A stretch of DNA of 64,000 nt from positions 62,001-126,000 of the forward strand of contig NZ_JH947128.1 in the NCBI RefSeq assembly GCF_000302595.1, read 5' to 3'. Shown piece after piece: positions 1-9,233 of this stretch. The position numbers were made by a program, and so were the translations under genes. Within the stretch, counting starts at the first letter, position 1; every line of letters begins with the position of its first letter. The notes beneath the pieces are model-generated. The model had not been told where the DNA came from, did not search any database, and saw nothing but the letters and a program-made list of their open reading frames with translations. This stretch comes from Pedobacter arcticus A12 (GTDB lineage Bacteria; Bacteroidota; Bacteroidia; Sphingobacteriales; Sphingobacteriaceae).

Positions 1-1
1 C

Positions 2-2680
2 GTAATTCGCGGACCAGGTTCAATTACTCAGGACAACTCACCTTTATACGTTATTGACGGTTTTCCTATGGAAGATTCTGACAATAGCTCTGTTAACCCA
101 AATGATATTGAATCGATTGATATTTTAAAAGATGCATCTTCTACCGCGATTTATGGTTCAAGAGGTGCCAACGGCGTTATTATCATCACCACTAAAAAAG
201 GTAAAAAAGGCGATCCGGTAATCAATTTCAACTCGTACTACGGACTTCAGAACAACAACAAGCGAATTGATGTATTAAGCCCTTATGAGTTTGTTAAAGT
301 TCAAATCGAACAATCTTCTGGCGCAGCGGTGAATACTGCAGCACAATTATATACTCCAGCAGAGGTTCCCATTACCGATCCTTTCTACAACGCAAACGGA
401 AATACACTAGAGTCGTATAGAAAAGTAAAAGGCTTAAACTTACAGGATCAGTACTTTAGAACTGCAGCTGTACAAAACTATGACCTTTCGCTTAGAGGCG
501 GAACAGATAAAACGCTTTACTCGATTTCTGCCAACGTACGTGATATGCAAGGAATTATTATCAATTCTGGCATAACCAGATACCAAGGCAGAATAACCTT
601 AGACCAAACGGTAAACAAAAAACTTAAAGTTGGAACCAACATCAACTTAAGTAAAAACACAACTTTCGGTACTGTTCAAATCAATCCGAACGGAAGCGAC
701 AATCCATCGTTATATCAAATGTACTCGGTATGGGGATATCGCCCGGTTTCTGGTTTAGAGGATGTGAGTTTGGGAGAGGAACAATTTGACCCCGAAGCTA
801 CCGGCGATGATTACCGTTATAACCCAGTTATCAGTGCGAAAAACGAGCTTCGCGAGTCAATTAGCAATATGTTATCTGCAAATGGTTATGCAGAGTATGC
901 TTTCAATAAAAACTTTAAGTTAAGAGTTGCCGTAGGTTTAAATAACAGATTCTACAGTACAGAGTCATTCAATAACTCGATGACAGTTTCTGGTAATCCT
1001 CGTAACAACCCGTCTCGTGGACCTAACGGATCACTATATAATGGGATATCTACCAATATTTTGAATGAGAACACTTTATCGTATGTAAAAACTTTAAACA
1101 AGGTTCATAAGATAAACGCTGTTGTAGGTTACACTACGCAAACTAACAAACTAACAAGAAGTGGTTTTGCTGGTAGCCTTGTTCCAAATGAAGGTTTAGG
1201 CACCGACGGTATTGACGAAGGTTTAACCCAAATTGGTACATCAGGCAGTTCTAGCTGGGGCTTGATGTCTTATTTAGCTCGTGTTAACTATATCTATAAC
1301 GGAAAATACCTATTAACAGGCTCATTCAGATCAGATGGATCTTCCAAATTTGCCGAAGGACACCGTTGGGGTTACTTCCCATCTGGAGCTTTTGCTTGGA
1401 TAGCAAGTAAAGAAGATTTCTTTAAAAACCAGGATTACATGAGTAATCTAAAGTTTAGAGCGAGTTATGGCCACACGGGGAATAACAGAATTGGAGATTT
1501 TGACTATTTAACTACCATCAGTTTTCCAACAAATGGAGGTTATTCTTACAACAACGGACAACCAGAAAAAGGCGCTGTAATAAACGCTGTGGGTAACGTA
1601 GATTTAAGATGGGAAACCACAAAACAAGCTGATTTAGGTGTCGACATCGGTTTCTGGAAAGACAGGATTAAGATTACTGCAGACATTTACAGAAAAGTTA
1701 CCGATGACCTATTGTTAAAAGCAGATCTTCCAGGATCAACTGGTATTAGATCGGCTTTTAAAAACGTTGGTAAAATGTCTAACGAAGGTTTAGAGCTAAG
1801 CTTGAACACCGTAAATATCAACACTAAAAACTTTAACTGGTCAAGTAATTTTAACATCGCGTTTAATAAAAACGAAGTATTATCTCTTGCAGAAAACCAA
1901 AATGCTTTGGCCAGAACCGTTCGTTTTGACGGACAGTATAACGGACTTTTCTCTTATATCTCTTTAGTTGGGCAACCAATAGGACAGATATATGGATTAT
2001 TGTTTGATGGACTTTACCAGATAGAAGATTTTAATGTAACGGGCGATGGTGGTTATTTATTAAAAAGCAATATCCCTACAAACGGAAACAGCAGAGCCAT
2101 TATTAAGCCAGGGCATATCAAATACAAAGATTTGAACGATGACGGAATTGTAAACATTAATGATTACACCATTATTGGCAGAGGTTTACCTATCCACACG
2201 GGTGGTTTTTCAAACAACTTTATTTATAAAGGTTTTGATTTGAACGTATTGTTTCAATGGTCTTACGGTAATGATTTAATCAATGCTAATCGTTTGATTT
2301 TTGAAGGAAGCCCACGTAGAAGCTTAAACCAATTTGCAACATTTGCAGATCGTTGGACTTTGGATAATCAAAACAGCTTAATTCCAACAGTAGGTGGCCA
2401 AGGACCGGCTAACTTCTCTAACAGAGTAGTAGAAGATGGTTCATACATCAGACTGAAGACAGTTTCCTTAGGTTATAATATCCCAGCAACATTTGCAAAA
2501 AAATACGGAGTTAAATCTTTAAGAGTTTATACTTCGGCACAAAACCTAATTACTTGGACAAACTATTCTGGTCCAGATCCGGAGGTTTCGGTTGGTTTTT
2601 CAAACCTTACACAAGGATTTGACTACGCAGCATACCCAAGAGCAAGAACTATCACATTCGGACTAAATCTTTCTTTTTAA
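2..2680 (+). CDS. SusC/RagA-type TonB-dependent outer-membrane receptor (5' truncated by window edge)
   Basis: The reading frame is open from base 2, upstream of the first ATG at 68, and encodes [21 protein letters not shown]-type plug sequence there, so the real start lies outside the window. The plug continues with [20 protein letters not shown] and VIIITTKKG, the signature of SusC-family receptors. The rest is a 22-strand-type barrel ending in an aromatic residue (GLNLSF), as expected for Bam-assembled proteins. Family knowledge: SusC imports oligosaccharides across the outer membrane using TonB energy, with SusD as its lid. SusD follows after 11 bases, so they are co-transcribed. The signal peptide, carboxypeptidase-like domain and TonB box are not visible here. 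The identification is very secure; the substrate is not visible in this protein. Confidence 0.97.
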   Translation, partial: VIRGPGSITQDNSPLYVIDGFPMEDSDNSSVNPNDIESIDILKDASSTAIYGSRGANGVIIITTKKGKKGDPVINFNSYYGLQNNNKRIDVLSPYEFVKVQIEQSSGAAVNTAAQLYTPAEVPITDPFYNANGNTLESYRKVKGLNLQDQYFRTAAVQNYDLSLRGGTDKTLYSISANVRDMQGIIINSGITRYQGRITLDQTVNKKLKVGTNINLSKNTTFGTVQINPNGSDNPSLYQMYSVWGYRPVSGLEDVSLGEEQFDPEATGDDYRYNPVISAKNELRESISNMLSANGYAEYAFNKNFKLRVAVGLNNRFYSTESFNNSMTVSGNPRNNPSRGPNGSLYNGISTNILNENTLSYVKTLNKVHKINAVVGYTTQTNKLTRSGFAGSLVPNEGLGTDGIDEGLTQIGTSGSSSWGLMSYLARVNYIYNGKYLLTGSFRSDGSSKFAEGHRWGYFPSGAFAWIASKEDFFKNQDYMSNLKFRASYGHTGNNRIGDFDYLTTISFPTNGGYSYNNGQPEKGAVINAVGNVDLRWETTKQADLGVDIGFWKDRIKITADIYRKVTDDLLLKADLPGSTGIRSAFKNVGKMSNEGLELSLNTVNINTKNFNWSSNFNIAFNKNEVLSLAENQNALARTVRFDGQYNGLFSYISLVGQPIGQIYGLLFDGLYQIEDFNVTGDGGYLLKSNIPTNGNSRAIIKPGHIKYKDLNDDGIVNINDYTIIGRGLPIHTGGFSNNFIYKGFDLNVLFQWSYGNDLINANRLIFEGSPRRSLNQFATFADRWTLDNQNSLIPTVGGQGPANFSNRVVEDGSYIRLKTVSLGYNIPATFAKKYGVKSLRVYTSAQNLITWTNYSGPDPEVSVGFSNLTQGFDYAAYPRARTITFGLNLSF

Positions 2681-2691
2681 TTTAATTTGTC

Positions 2692-4536
2692 ATGAGATAT
2701 AAAATTATAATCGCTTTAATAGCAATAGTATCATTTACAGCATCTTGCACAAAGATTCTGGATACCAAACCAACAAACTTTGTTTCGCCAACAAATTATT
2801 ATGAAACTCCTGAGGATCTACAAAATGCCTTAAACGGTGTTTATGATATCTTAGGCTCCAAATCTTTATACGGGCAAGATATGCTTTACGCATTCAATGC
2901 GCAATCAGACGAAGCAGCCTTCAATTACTGGAATTCGAGCGGAAATGTAGCTTATGCCTATTTTGAATATACTTCCTCTTCTACAGAGATCAGTAACTTT
3001 TGGCTAACCCTTTATCAGGGAATCTACAGAGCAAATTCATTATTGGCAAATATTGATAAGCCAAAAATGCCAGAAGCGAAAAGGAACCTCATTAAAGGAC
3101 AAGCTTTGTTTTTACGTGGTTACTACTATTTCTTATTGTGCTCTAACTTTGGTGACGTTCCTTTGATTACCGAGCCAACCATGTCTGTTAAAGATGTTAG
3201 CATTGCAAGATCACCGCTTGCAGTAGTTTACAAACAGGTATTAGCAGATATGACGGAAGCAGAACAATTGCTTCAAACACAAACAGCTACCAAACTTGGC
3301 TTTGCTGGTAAGGTAAGTAAAACTGCTGTACAGGGAGTTTTAGCAAGAGTATGCTTACAAATGGCTGGCGAACCTTTGAAAGACGTTTCAAAGTACAACG
3401 ACGCAAAAAGTTGGGCCTATAAAGTTATCACTTCTGGCGAACATGAATTAAACCCAAGCTATGCAGACGTATTTATTAAACTGTCGAGCGATAAGTACGA
3501 TGTAAAAGAAAGTATCTGGGAAGCAGAGTTTTATGGCAATGCAACAGGTGGAAACGACGAGACAAATATCGCTCACGTTTTTATAGGTATACTTTGTAAT
3601 GATATGAGTGTAGGTTATTCATCCGGAAGGGTAAACGTAACCAAAAACCATTTCAATTTATACCAGGTTATAGATCCAACTTCTACCGCAGTAATACGCC
3701 CAACTTTAGATTTACGCCGCGATTGGAATTGTGCTAATTATAACTGGGGAACTAAAACTCCAGCGGTTAAAACAGACGTGACAAATCCTTGGTCGATGAA
3801 TATTGGAAAATGGCGTAGAGAGTACGAAACATTTACACCAAAAGGTAAAACAGAAAGTAATATAAACCCATCCTTACTTCGCTACTCCGACGTTTTATTA
3901 ATGTACGCAGAAGCTGCAAACCAAGTAAATGATGGTCCAACAGACAGTGCATACAATGCTGTTAATTTAGTACGAAGAAGGGCTTTCGGGAAACAAGAGA
4001 ACGGAAACACGCTAAAAACAATAACCGTTACAGACGGTGGCACTGGTTATACAGTGGCTCCTGTGGTAACGCTAACAGGAGGCGGTGCTTCTCAGGCCGG
4101 CACAGCAAAAGCTACTATTTCTGGTGGCAAGGTAACTGCAATTACAGTTGATACGCGTGGCAAATTTTATACAAGCGCACCAACTGTATCTATTGCCCCT
4201 CCTACAACCGGAACTCCTGCTATCGCTACTGCAGCGATCACCGATCTTGCCGATGTTGATTTAGTAAGAGATATGAACAAAGGAGATTTCTTAGATTTTA
4301 TTGTTGACGAAAGAGCCAGAGAACTTTGTTTTGAAGGTTACAGACGTATGGATTTAATTCGCTGGGGACGTTTTGTAGATGTAATGGCCGCTTACAATAC
4401 CTACGCAAAAAACAACGGCGCACCAGCAAATGCGTACAGGGCATCTGGCAACGTAACAAGTCGTAACGTTTTTATGCCTATCCCGTCTACAGATTTAATT
4501 CTAAACAGATTATTAACACAAAACCCAGGCTGGTAA
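2692..4536 (+). CDS. SusD/RagB-family glycan-binding lipoprotein with an inserted beta-rich segment
   Basis: A lipoprotein signal (FTASC, Cys19) is followed by the SusD N-terminal pattern [31 protein letters not shown] and a tetratricopeptide-like helical core with [13 protein letters not shown]. The C-terminal SusD signature is [21 protein letters not shown]. This surface lipoprotein should cap the SusC barrel and capture the glycan. Unusually, about 75 residues (roughly 444-518) are inserted between VRRRAFG and the [14 protein letters not shown] helix, which are normally close together. The insert is Gly/Thr/Val-rich with two related units ([12 protein letters not shown] and [11 protein letters not shown]), so it is probably a small beta domain on the SusD surface. 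That explains the length of 614 residues. The protein sits 11 bases after SusC and 10 bases before the DUF5017 gene. Confidence 0.96.
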   Translation: MRYKIIIALIAIVSFTASCTKILDTKPTNFVSPTNYYETPEDLQNALNGVYDILGSKSLYGQDMLYAFNAQSDEAAFNYWNSSGNVAYAYFEYTSSSTEISNFWLTLYQGIYRANSLLANIDKPKMPEAKRNLIKGQALFLRGYYYFLLCSNFGDVPLITEPTMSVKDVSIARSPLAVVYKQVLADMTEAEQLLQTQTATKLGFAGKVSKTAVQGVLARVCLQMAGEPLKDVSKYNDAKSWAYKVITSGEHELNPSYADVFIKLSSDKYDVKESIWEAEFYGNATGGNDETNIAHVFIGILCNDMSVGYSSGRVNVTKNHFNLYQVIDPTSTAVIRPTLDLRRDWNCANYNWGTKTPAVKTDVTNPWSMNIGKWRREYETFTPKGKTESNINPSLLRYSDVLLMYAEAANQVNDGPTDSAYNAVNLVRRRAFGKQENGNTLKTITVTDGGTGYTVAPVVTLTGGGASQAGTAKATISGGKVTAITVDTRGKFYTSAPTVSIAPPTTGTPAIATAAITDLADVDLVRDMNKGDFLDFIVDERARELCFEGYRRMDLIRWGRFVDVMAAYNTYAKNNGAPANAYRASGNVTSRNVFMPIPSTDLILNRLLTQNPGW

Positions 4537-4546
4537 TATTTAGATT

Positions 4547-5437
4547 ATGAAAAAAATATTTATCGCAGCAGCTGTTGCATTGTGTTTCAGCGCCTGCACT
4601 AAAGAAAATGTAGTTAACCTACCCTCGTTCGATGTTACTACAGAAAAGGCAACTTATAAATTAGGTGACACCGTAAGATTTAAGTTTAGCGGTGACGCCG
4701 ATTATTTGAGTATGTACACCGGTGAAACAGGTTCTAATTATATTTACAAAGACAGAACCAGAGCCGAAGGCAAGGTAACCGTTACAGCTAATACCAACTT
4801 ACGTAACGACAACGGTGTAAAAACACTGTCGTTATTTGTAATTACTGATTTAAACCCTTTAAGAGATTCTGCTAGCGTGGTTGATGCTCCTTGGATTGAT
4901 ATCAGTGATCGTGTTACTATTCCAGTGTTAACTACCGGAACTTCTGTATCAATAGGAACGGCTGATATCACAGACCTAACAAAACCCAATAAGCCTATTT
5001 ATTTAGCGTGGAAGTTTGCATCAAACAACAGTACTACTGCAGTGCAACCCCGCTGGACAATTACGGTGATGAACCTTTTTAACGAACTGCCTGATGGAAG
5101 CAAAACAACAATTGCAGGCATTGCTCAAATGGGCTGGAAAGGTGTTAGCGTTAAAAACTCAGCTTATGCTTGGATTCTTGGCCCCACGATATACACAAAT
5201 GCACCTGCAAAAAATTCAGGTGATACCGAAAACTGGGCAGTAAGTGGTCCACTGTATCCTGATGCAATCACCAGAGATTACCCAAAAGCTATTAAAGATA
5301 TCATTGCGGTAATGCCTGCAGATTATGAGTATATCTATAAAGCAAAAGGAACTTACAAAGTTTATTTTGTAGCACTCAACAGCCGTAATGGAATATCAGA
5401 AACCATTACCAAAGAAGTTGAAATTACCATAGAATAA
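4547..5437 (+). CDS. DUF5017-type surface lipoprotein of a PUL
   Basis: A lipobox (LCFSAC, Cys17) predicts a lipoprotein of 296 residues. The sequence FDVTTEKATYKLGDTVRFKFSGDADYLSMYTGE followed by Y.YKDRTRAEGKV matches the DUF5017 family, which is typically encoded directly after SusD. The C-terminal half has GIAQMGWKGVSVKNSAYAW and ends in a beta-rich Ig/PKD-like segment (YKAKGTYKVYFVALNSRNG). It is the third gene of the susCD transcription unit and is followed by a strong terminator. A homologous gene lies at the far right edge of the window (63216-64000), with the same YxLGD/KVGEE, SGE and NRT pattern. Probable role: a surface glycan-binding accessory of the SusCD complex (inference from position; no enzymatic motif seen). 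Confidence 0.88.
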   Translation: MKKIFIAAAVALCFSACTKENVVNLPSFDVTTEKATYKLGDTVRFKFSGDADYLSMYTGETGSNYIYKDRTRAEGKVTVTANTNLRNDNGVKTLSLFVITDLNPLRDSASVVDAPWIDISDRVTIPVLTTGTSVSIGTADITDLTKPNKPIYLAWKFASNNSTTAVQPRWTITVMNLFNELPDGSKTTIAGIAQMGWKGVSVKNSAYAWILGPTIYTNAPAKNSGDTENWAVSGPLYPDAITRDYPKAIKDIIAVMPADYEYIYKAKGTYKVYFVALNSRNGISETITKEVEITIE

Positions 5438-5453
5438 ACACAATCACATTCAT

Positions 5454-5485
5454 AAGCACAGGTTGGTTTTCTCCAGCCTGTGCTT
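5454..5485 (+). terminator. Rho-independent-type terminator after the susCD-DUF5017 unit
   Basis: Perfect 9-bp arms AAGCACAGG (5454-5462) and CCTGTGCTT (5477-5485), extended by TTGG/CCA, lie between the DUF5017 stop and the GH20 start. The hairpin is followed by an AT-rich tract without a long T-run, so read-through into the enzyme genes is possible. That would give lower expression of enzymes than of SusC/SusD. Confidence 0.7.
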
Positions 5486-5505
5486 AATTTCTAATCAAAT
5501 TATTT

Positions 5506-7149
5506 ATGAAAATTAAAGATGCCATTTTCTTTAAGTCGAGAAGTATTGTTCAAAAATCCTTCATCGGCATTTGTTTTTTATTTAACTGTGTGGTTTATAT
5601 CCCGTCTGCTAAAGCACTTGATGTTATCCCAAAGCCCCAAACAACCAAAGAATTACCGGGTACTTTTAGCCTTTCTAAAAAAACAAGGGTACTTGCATCT
5701 AAAGCTTTAGAAAACGAATCGACTCTTTTAAAAGAATACCTACAAACAGATTATGGTGTAAAAGCAAAAAACGGAAAATCATCCAAATCACAAATAAATC
5801 TGGTTCTTGATCAAAGCAATGCCAAAAACACAAATCCAGAACATTATAAATTAATAGTATCTAAAAACACGGTTACCATTACTGCTGCTGATAACAAAGG
5901 GATATTTTATGGTATACAAACCTTGCGTCAGCTAATTAATGATAAAAACGGTGCTGCTACGGTAAACTGTGTAGAAATTACAGACGAACCAAGGTTTGGC
6001 TGGAGAGAGTTTATGTTTGATGAAGCTCGTTACATCAAAGGTAAAGACGTTGTAAAGCAATTGCTTGACCAAATGGCTTACCTAAAAATGAACGTATTCC
6101 ACTGGCATTTAACAGATAATACCGGTTGGCGAGTAGAAATAAAAAAATATCCCCTATTAACGGAAATTGGCGCAAAACGTGATTCTTCAGAAATTAAAAT
6201 CAATAAAACAAGAGGTGGTTTTTACGATGGAAAACGCCACGACGGCTTTTACACGCAAGAAGATGTCAAAGAAATTGTTGCTTACGCAGCTAAAAGACAC
6301 ATTACCGTTGTACCAGAAATTGATATGCCAGGGCACACCAGCGCTGCCATTGCGGCCTATCCTTTTTTAGGAACCTTAGATTACGCCATTAAAGTTCCAC
6401 ATAGCTTTGCCAACCAGCCCAATGTTTTACGCGTATCAGACCCCAGAGTTTGGACATTTATCACAGAAATGCTGGACGAGATTATGGAACTTTTCCCATC
6501 GCAAGTGATACATGTTGGTGGCGATGAAGTAAAATACGAGCATTGGAAAAACTCTAAAGAAATTACAGAATTTATCAAAGAAAAAGGCTTGAAATCGCCG
6601 GCAGATCTGCAGGTGTGGTTTATCAATAAAGTTTCTAATTATATCGAAAGCAAAGGTCGCCGTATGATGGGATGGAACGATATTTTGGGAGTTAAATTAC
6701 ACGAATACACAGATGATGCAGACGTTTCCGTGAAAACGAAATTAGCGCCAAACACCATCGTAGATTTCTGGAAAGGCGATTTAGACCTTATGAAAGATGC
6801 CCTAAACCAAGGTTATACTGCTGTAAACTCTCTACACAGCGGCACTTACCTGGATTATCCAAATCTTTCTTTAAAAGAAGCTTATAGTTTTGACCCCGTT
6901 CCGGATGGTTTAGATGCAGCATCACAAAATAGAATTTTAGGTTCGGCATGCCACATGTGGAGCGAATGGATTCCAACCGTAAAAAATATGCAGGGAATGG
7001 TTTTCCCTAGAATTGCCGCTTACGCAGAAACCGGCTGGACAGCAAAAGACAACAAATCTTATGATGATTTCATGAAATCTTTACCCTCATTTCTGCGTCA
7101 GCTAGAGAAAAAAGGTATTTATTATAAAGTGGATCCATCAGCAGATTAA
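5506..7149 (+). CDS. GH20 family beta-N-acetylhexosaminidase, secreted
   Basis: The 547-residue protein has a hydrophobic N-terminal segment (FIGICFLFNCVVYIPSAKA) acting as signal peptide. It then has the GH20b small domain (DVIPKPQT..LPGTFSLSKKTRV) and the GH20 TIM barrel. Barrel motifs are GIQTLRQL, MNVFHWHLTDNTGWR, PEIDMPGHTSAAIAAYP and HVGGDEV. The last carries the catalytic Asp340-Glu341 pair of substrate-assisted hexosaminidases. A late WSEWIP motif supplies substrate-binding Trp. It should release terminal GlcNAc or GalNAc from non-reducing ends, probably in the periplasm. Its place behind susCD and before a heparinase-like lyase points to an amino-sugar polysaccharide. The first ATG fits the signal peptide and lies 20 bases after the terminator. 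Confidence 0.95.
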   Translation: MKIKDAIFFKSRSIVQKSFIGICFLFNCVVYIPSAKALDVIPKPQTTKELPGTFSLSKKTRVLASKALENESTLLKEYLQTDYGVKAKNGKSSKSQINLVLDQSNAKNTNPEHYKLIVSKNTVTITAADNKGIFYGIQTLRQLINDKNGAATVNCVEITDEPRFGWREFMFDEARYIKGKDVVKQLLDQMAYLKMNVFHWHLTDNTGWRVEIKKYPLLTEIGAKRDSSEIKINKTRGGFYDGKRHDGFYTQEDVKEIVAYAAKRHITVVPEIDMPGHTSAAIAAYPFLGTLDYAIKVPHSFANQPNVLRVSDPRVWTFITEMLDEIMELFPSQVIHVGGDEVKYEHWKNSKEITEFIKEKGLKSPADLQVWFINKVSNYIESKGRRMMGWNDILGVKLHEYTDDADVSVKTKLAPNTIVDFWKGDLDLMKDALNQGYTAVNSLHSGTYLDYPNLSLKEAYSFDPVPDGLDAASQNRILGSACHMWSEWIPTVKNMQGMVFPRIAAYAETGWTAKDNKSYDDFMKSLPSFLRQLEKKGIYYKVDPSAD

Positions 7150-7173
7150 TAAGCTCACTATTCATATAAAATC

Positions 7174-9228
7174 ATGAAGAAACAAAAAAATATAATAATG
7201 CTGATGCTGGCTCTGTTTAGCTTTAGCGCTTTTGCACAAAACACCCGCAAAGTAGATGTTTGTATTTATGGGGGTAGTTCTGCTGGAATAATTGCGGCTT
7301 ATACCGCAAAAAAATTAGGCAAATCTGTTATCGTTATCGAACCTGGACAAAATATTGGAGGTTTAACTACTGGCGGGTTAGGTGCCACAGACATTGGTAA
7401 TAAATATGCAATTAGTGGTTTATCAAAAGAATTTTACCGACAGATTGGAGCGCATTACGGTAAATTAGAACAATGGACTTTTGAACCTCATGTAGCTTCA
7501 AAAGTATACGATAATATGATTGCCGAAGCAAAATTAGAAATCGTTAAAAACCATCGTTTAATTGCTGTTCAAAAAAACGACGGTTATATCAAGCAAATTA
7601 CCGTAGAAGTTTCTGATAACCCAGCAAAAAACACCAACCAAAAAATCGAGGCTAAAGTATTTTTAGATTGTACTTACGAAGGTGATTTAATGGCCAAAGC
7701 TGGTGTTTCTTATGCTACTGGCAGGGAAGCAAACTCACAATACGGCGAAGCCTATAATGGCGTACAGGTTTCTGAATACCATCAGTTTCCGGATGGTATA
7801 GATCCTTATGTAATTCCGGGCAAACCAGAAAGTGGTTTACTTTACGGAATTAGCGATGCTAAATTGAAGAAGACTGGAAGCGGAGACAAACTGATTCAGG
7901 CATATAATTTCCGGATCTGCTTAACTCAAGATAAAAACAACCAGATCGCTTTTACCCAACCAGATAATTATAAGGCCGAAAAATACACTTTGCTGGCAAG
8001 GGTAATTGCTAAAGAAGCTTGGGATGGCATTACCGGAACTTTTAAACATGTTAAAATTGGAGATACAACGGTGGTTATTAACAAGGGTGGTTTTCTAATT
8101 AAACACATGCCGAACGGTAAAACAGATTTCAATAATTTCGGACCTTTTTCTACAGACATGGTTGGCGCTAACTATGATTATCCAGATGGTGATTATGACA
8201 CCAGAAAAAAAATCTGGAAAGAGCATGAAGATTATACAAAAGGTCTTTTTTACTTTTTAGCAAACGATAAATCGGTGCCGCTAACCATACGAAAAGAGAT
8301 GCAGAGCTGGGGTTACGCAAAAGACGAATTCAAAAGTACAAATGGGTTTTCTAACCAATTATATGTGCGTGAAGCTAGGCGCATGGTTGGGGAATTGGTT
8401 ATGACCCAGAAACACTGTGATGCCGTTGAAACTGTAACAGATGGTATTGCTATGGCAGCTTACGGAATGGATTCTCATACTACGCAGCGTATCCTTATAA
8501 ACGGAATGCTAAAGAATGAGGGCGATGTAGAGATTCCTGTGGCTGGTCCTTTTCCAATTTCTTACAGAGCATTAACGCCAAAAAAATCAGAGTGTAAAAA
8601 CCTATTGGTTCCAATTTGCCTATCAGCCTCACATATTGCCTTCGGTTCTATCAGAATGGAACCTGTTTTTATGGTAATGGGACAATCTGCCGCAACCGCT
8701 GCAGTAATGGCTATTGATGCCGGTGTAAGCGTACAAGACATTGATGTTACTAAGCTTCAAAATAAGCTAGCTACCAATCCATTGTTGAACAAAGAACCCT
8801 TAGAAATAATTGTTGACAATGATAATACCGACCAATTAATTATTAAAGGAAATTGGGGAAAAGTAAAAGCCGGATACGGTACAAGTTTATTGATTAGCCA
8901 ACCTTCTGCTGAAAAAAAATCAGTAACATTTATTCCTGAAATTAAGAAAAAGGGCAAGTACGCAGTTTATGTGTACATCTCCGAAGATGAGAGCAAAGCC
9001 TCAAATTCATTCTCTTTCATCATATCAGACGGAAAAACCAGCACACCAGTTACCATAACTCCGGCAGATATTAAAGTATTGGGCACCAATAACGAAAGCA
9101 ACGGAGAGTGGGTTAGCTTAGGTATTTATAAATTTAAAACAGGCAAAAAAGCATTTGTTGAGGTTATTGAAAATAGTGGAAAACAGCCAGCTATAGCAGA
9201 TGCTATTCTATTTAAACCCATTAAATAA
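7174..9228 (+). CDS. Secreted FAD-dependent oxidoreductase (PF12831-type) with C-terminal golvesin-like beta domain
   Basis: After a signal peptide ending SAFAQ come VDVCIYGGSSAGIIAAYTA (dinucleotide-binding motif, GGSSAG at residues 33-38) and GGLTTGGLGATDIG, the FAD_oxidored family pattern. This family is often annotated as xanthan lyase or hypothetical in Bacteroidota PULs. Further family motifs are DCTYEGDLMAKAGV and REARRMVGE. From about residue 550 a beta-rich module (GNWGKVKAGYGTSL...GKYAVYVYISED...NGEWVSLGIYKF) resembles golvesin/xanthan-lyase C-terminal carbohydrate-binding domains. The substrate is unknown; a redox step on an oxidised or uronic sugar is inferred only. The gene is 24 bases after GH20 and 5 bases before the lyase, so all three are co-transcribed. 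A cytoplasmic member of the same broad family is encoded at 43979-46255. Confidence 0.85.
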   Translation: MKKQKNIIMLMLALFSFSAFAQNTRKVDVCIYGGSSAGIIAAYTAKKLGKSVIVIEPGQNIGGLTTGGLGATDIGNKYAISGLSKEFYRQIGAHYGKLEQWTFEPHVASKVYDNMIAEAKLEIVKNHRLIAVQKNDGYIKQITVEVSDNPAKNTNQKIEAKVFLDCTYEGDLMAKAGVSYATGREANSQYGEAYNGVQVSEYHQFPDGIDPYVIPGKPESGLLYGISDAKLKKTGSGDKLIQAYNFRICLTQDKNNQIAFTQPDNYKAEKYTLLARVIAKEAWDGITGTFKHVKIGDTTVVINKGGFLIKHMPNGKTDFNNFGPFSTDMVGANYDYPDGDYDTRKKIWKEHEDYTKGLFYFLANDKSVPLTIRKEMQSWGYAKDEFKSTNGFSNQLYVREARRMVGELVMTQKHCDAVETVTDGIAMAAYGMDSHTTQRILINGMLKNEGDVEIPVAGPFPISYRALTPKKSECKNLLVPICLSASHIAFGSIRMEPVFMVMGQSAATAAVMAIDAGVSVQDIDVTKLQNKLATNPLLNKEPLEIIVDNDNTDQLIIKGNWGKVKAGYGTSLLISQPSAEKKSVTFIPEIKKKGKYAVYVYISEDESKASNSFSFIISDGKTSTPVTITPADIKVLGTNNESNGEWVSLGIYKFKTGKKAFVEVIENSGKQPAIADAILFKPIK

Positions 9229-9233
9229 AAACG

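Noticed and set aside
4744-4989. Antisense frames within the PUL and kdp genes
   Set aside because: They are shadows of strongly supported genes on the other strand, without recognisable motifs.
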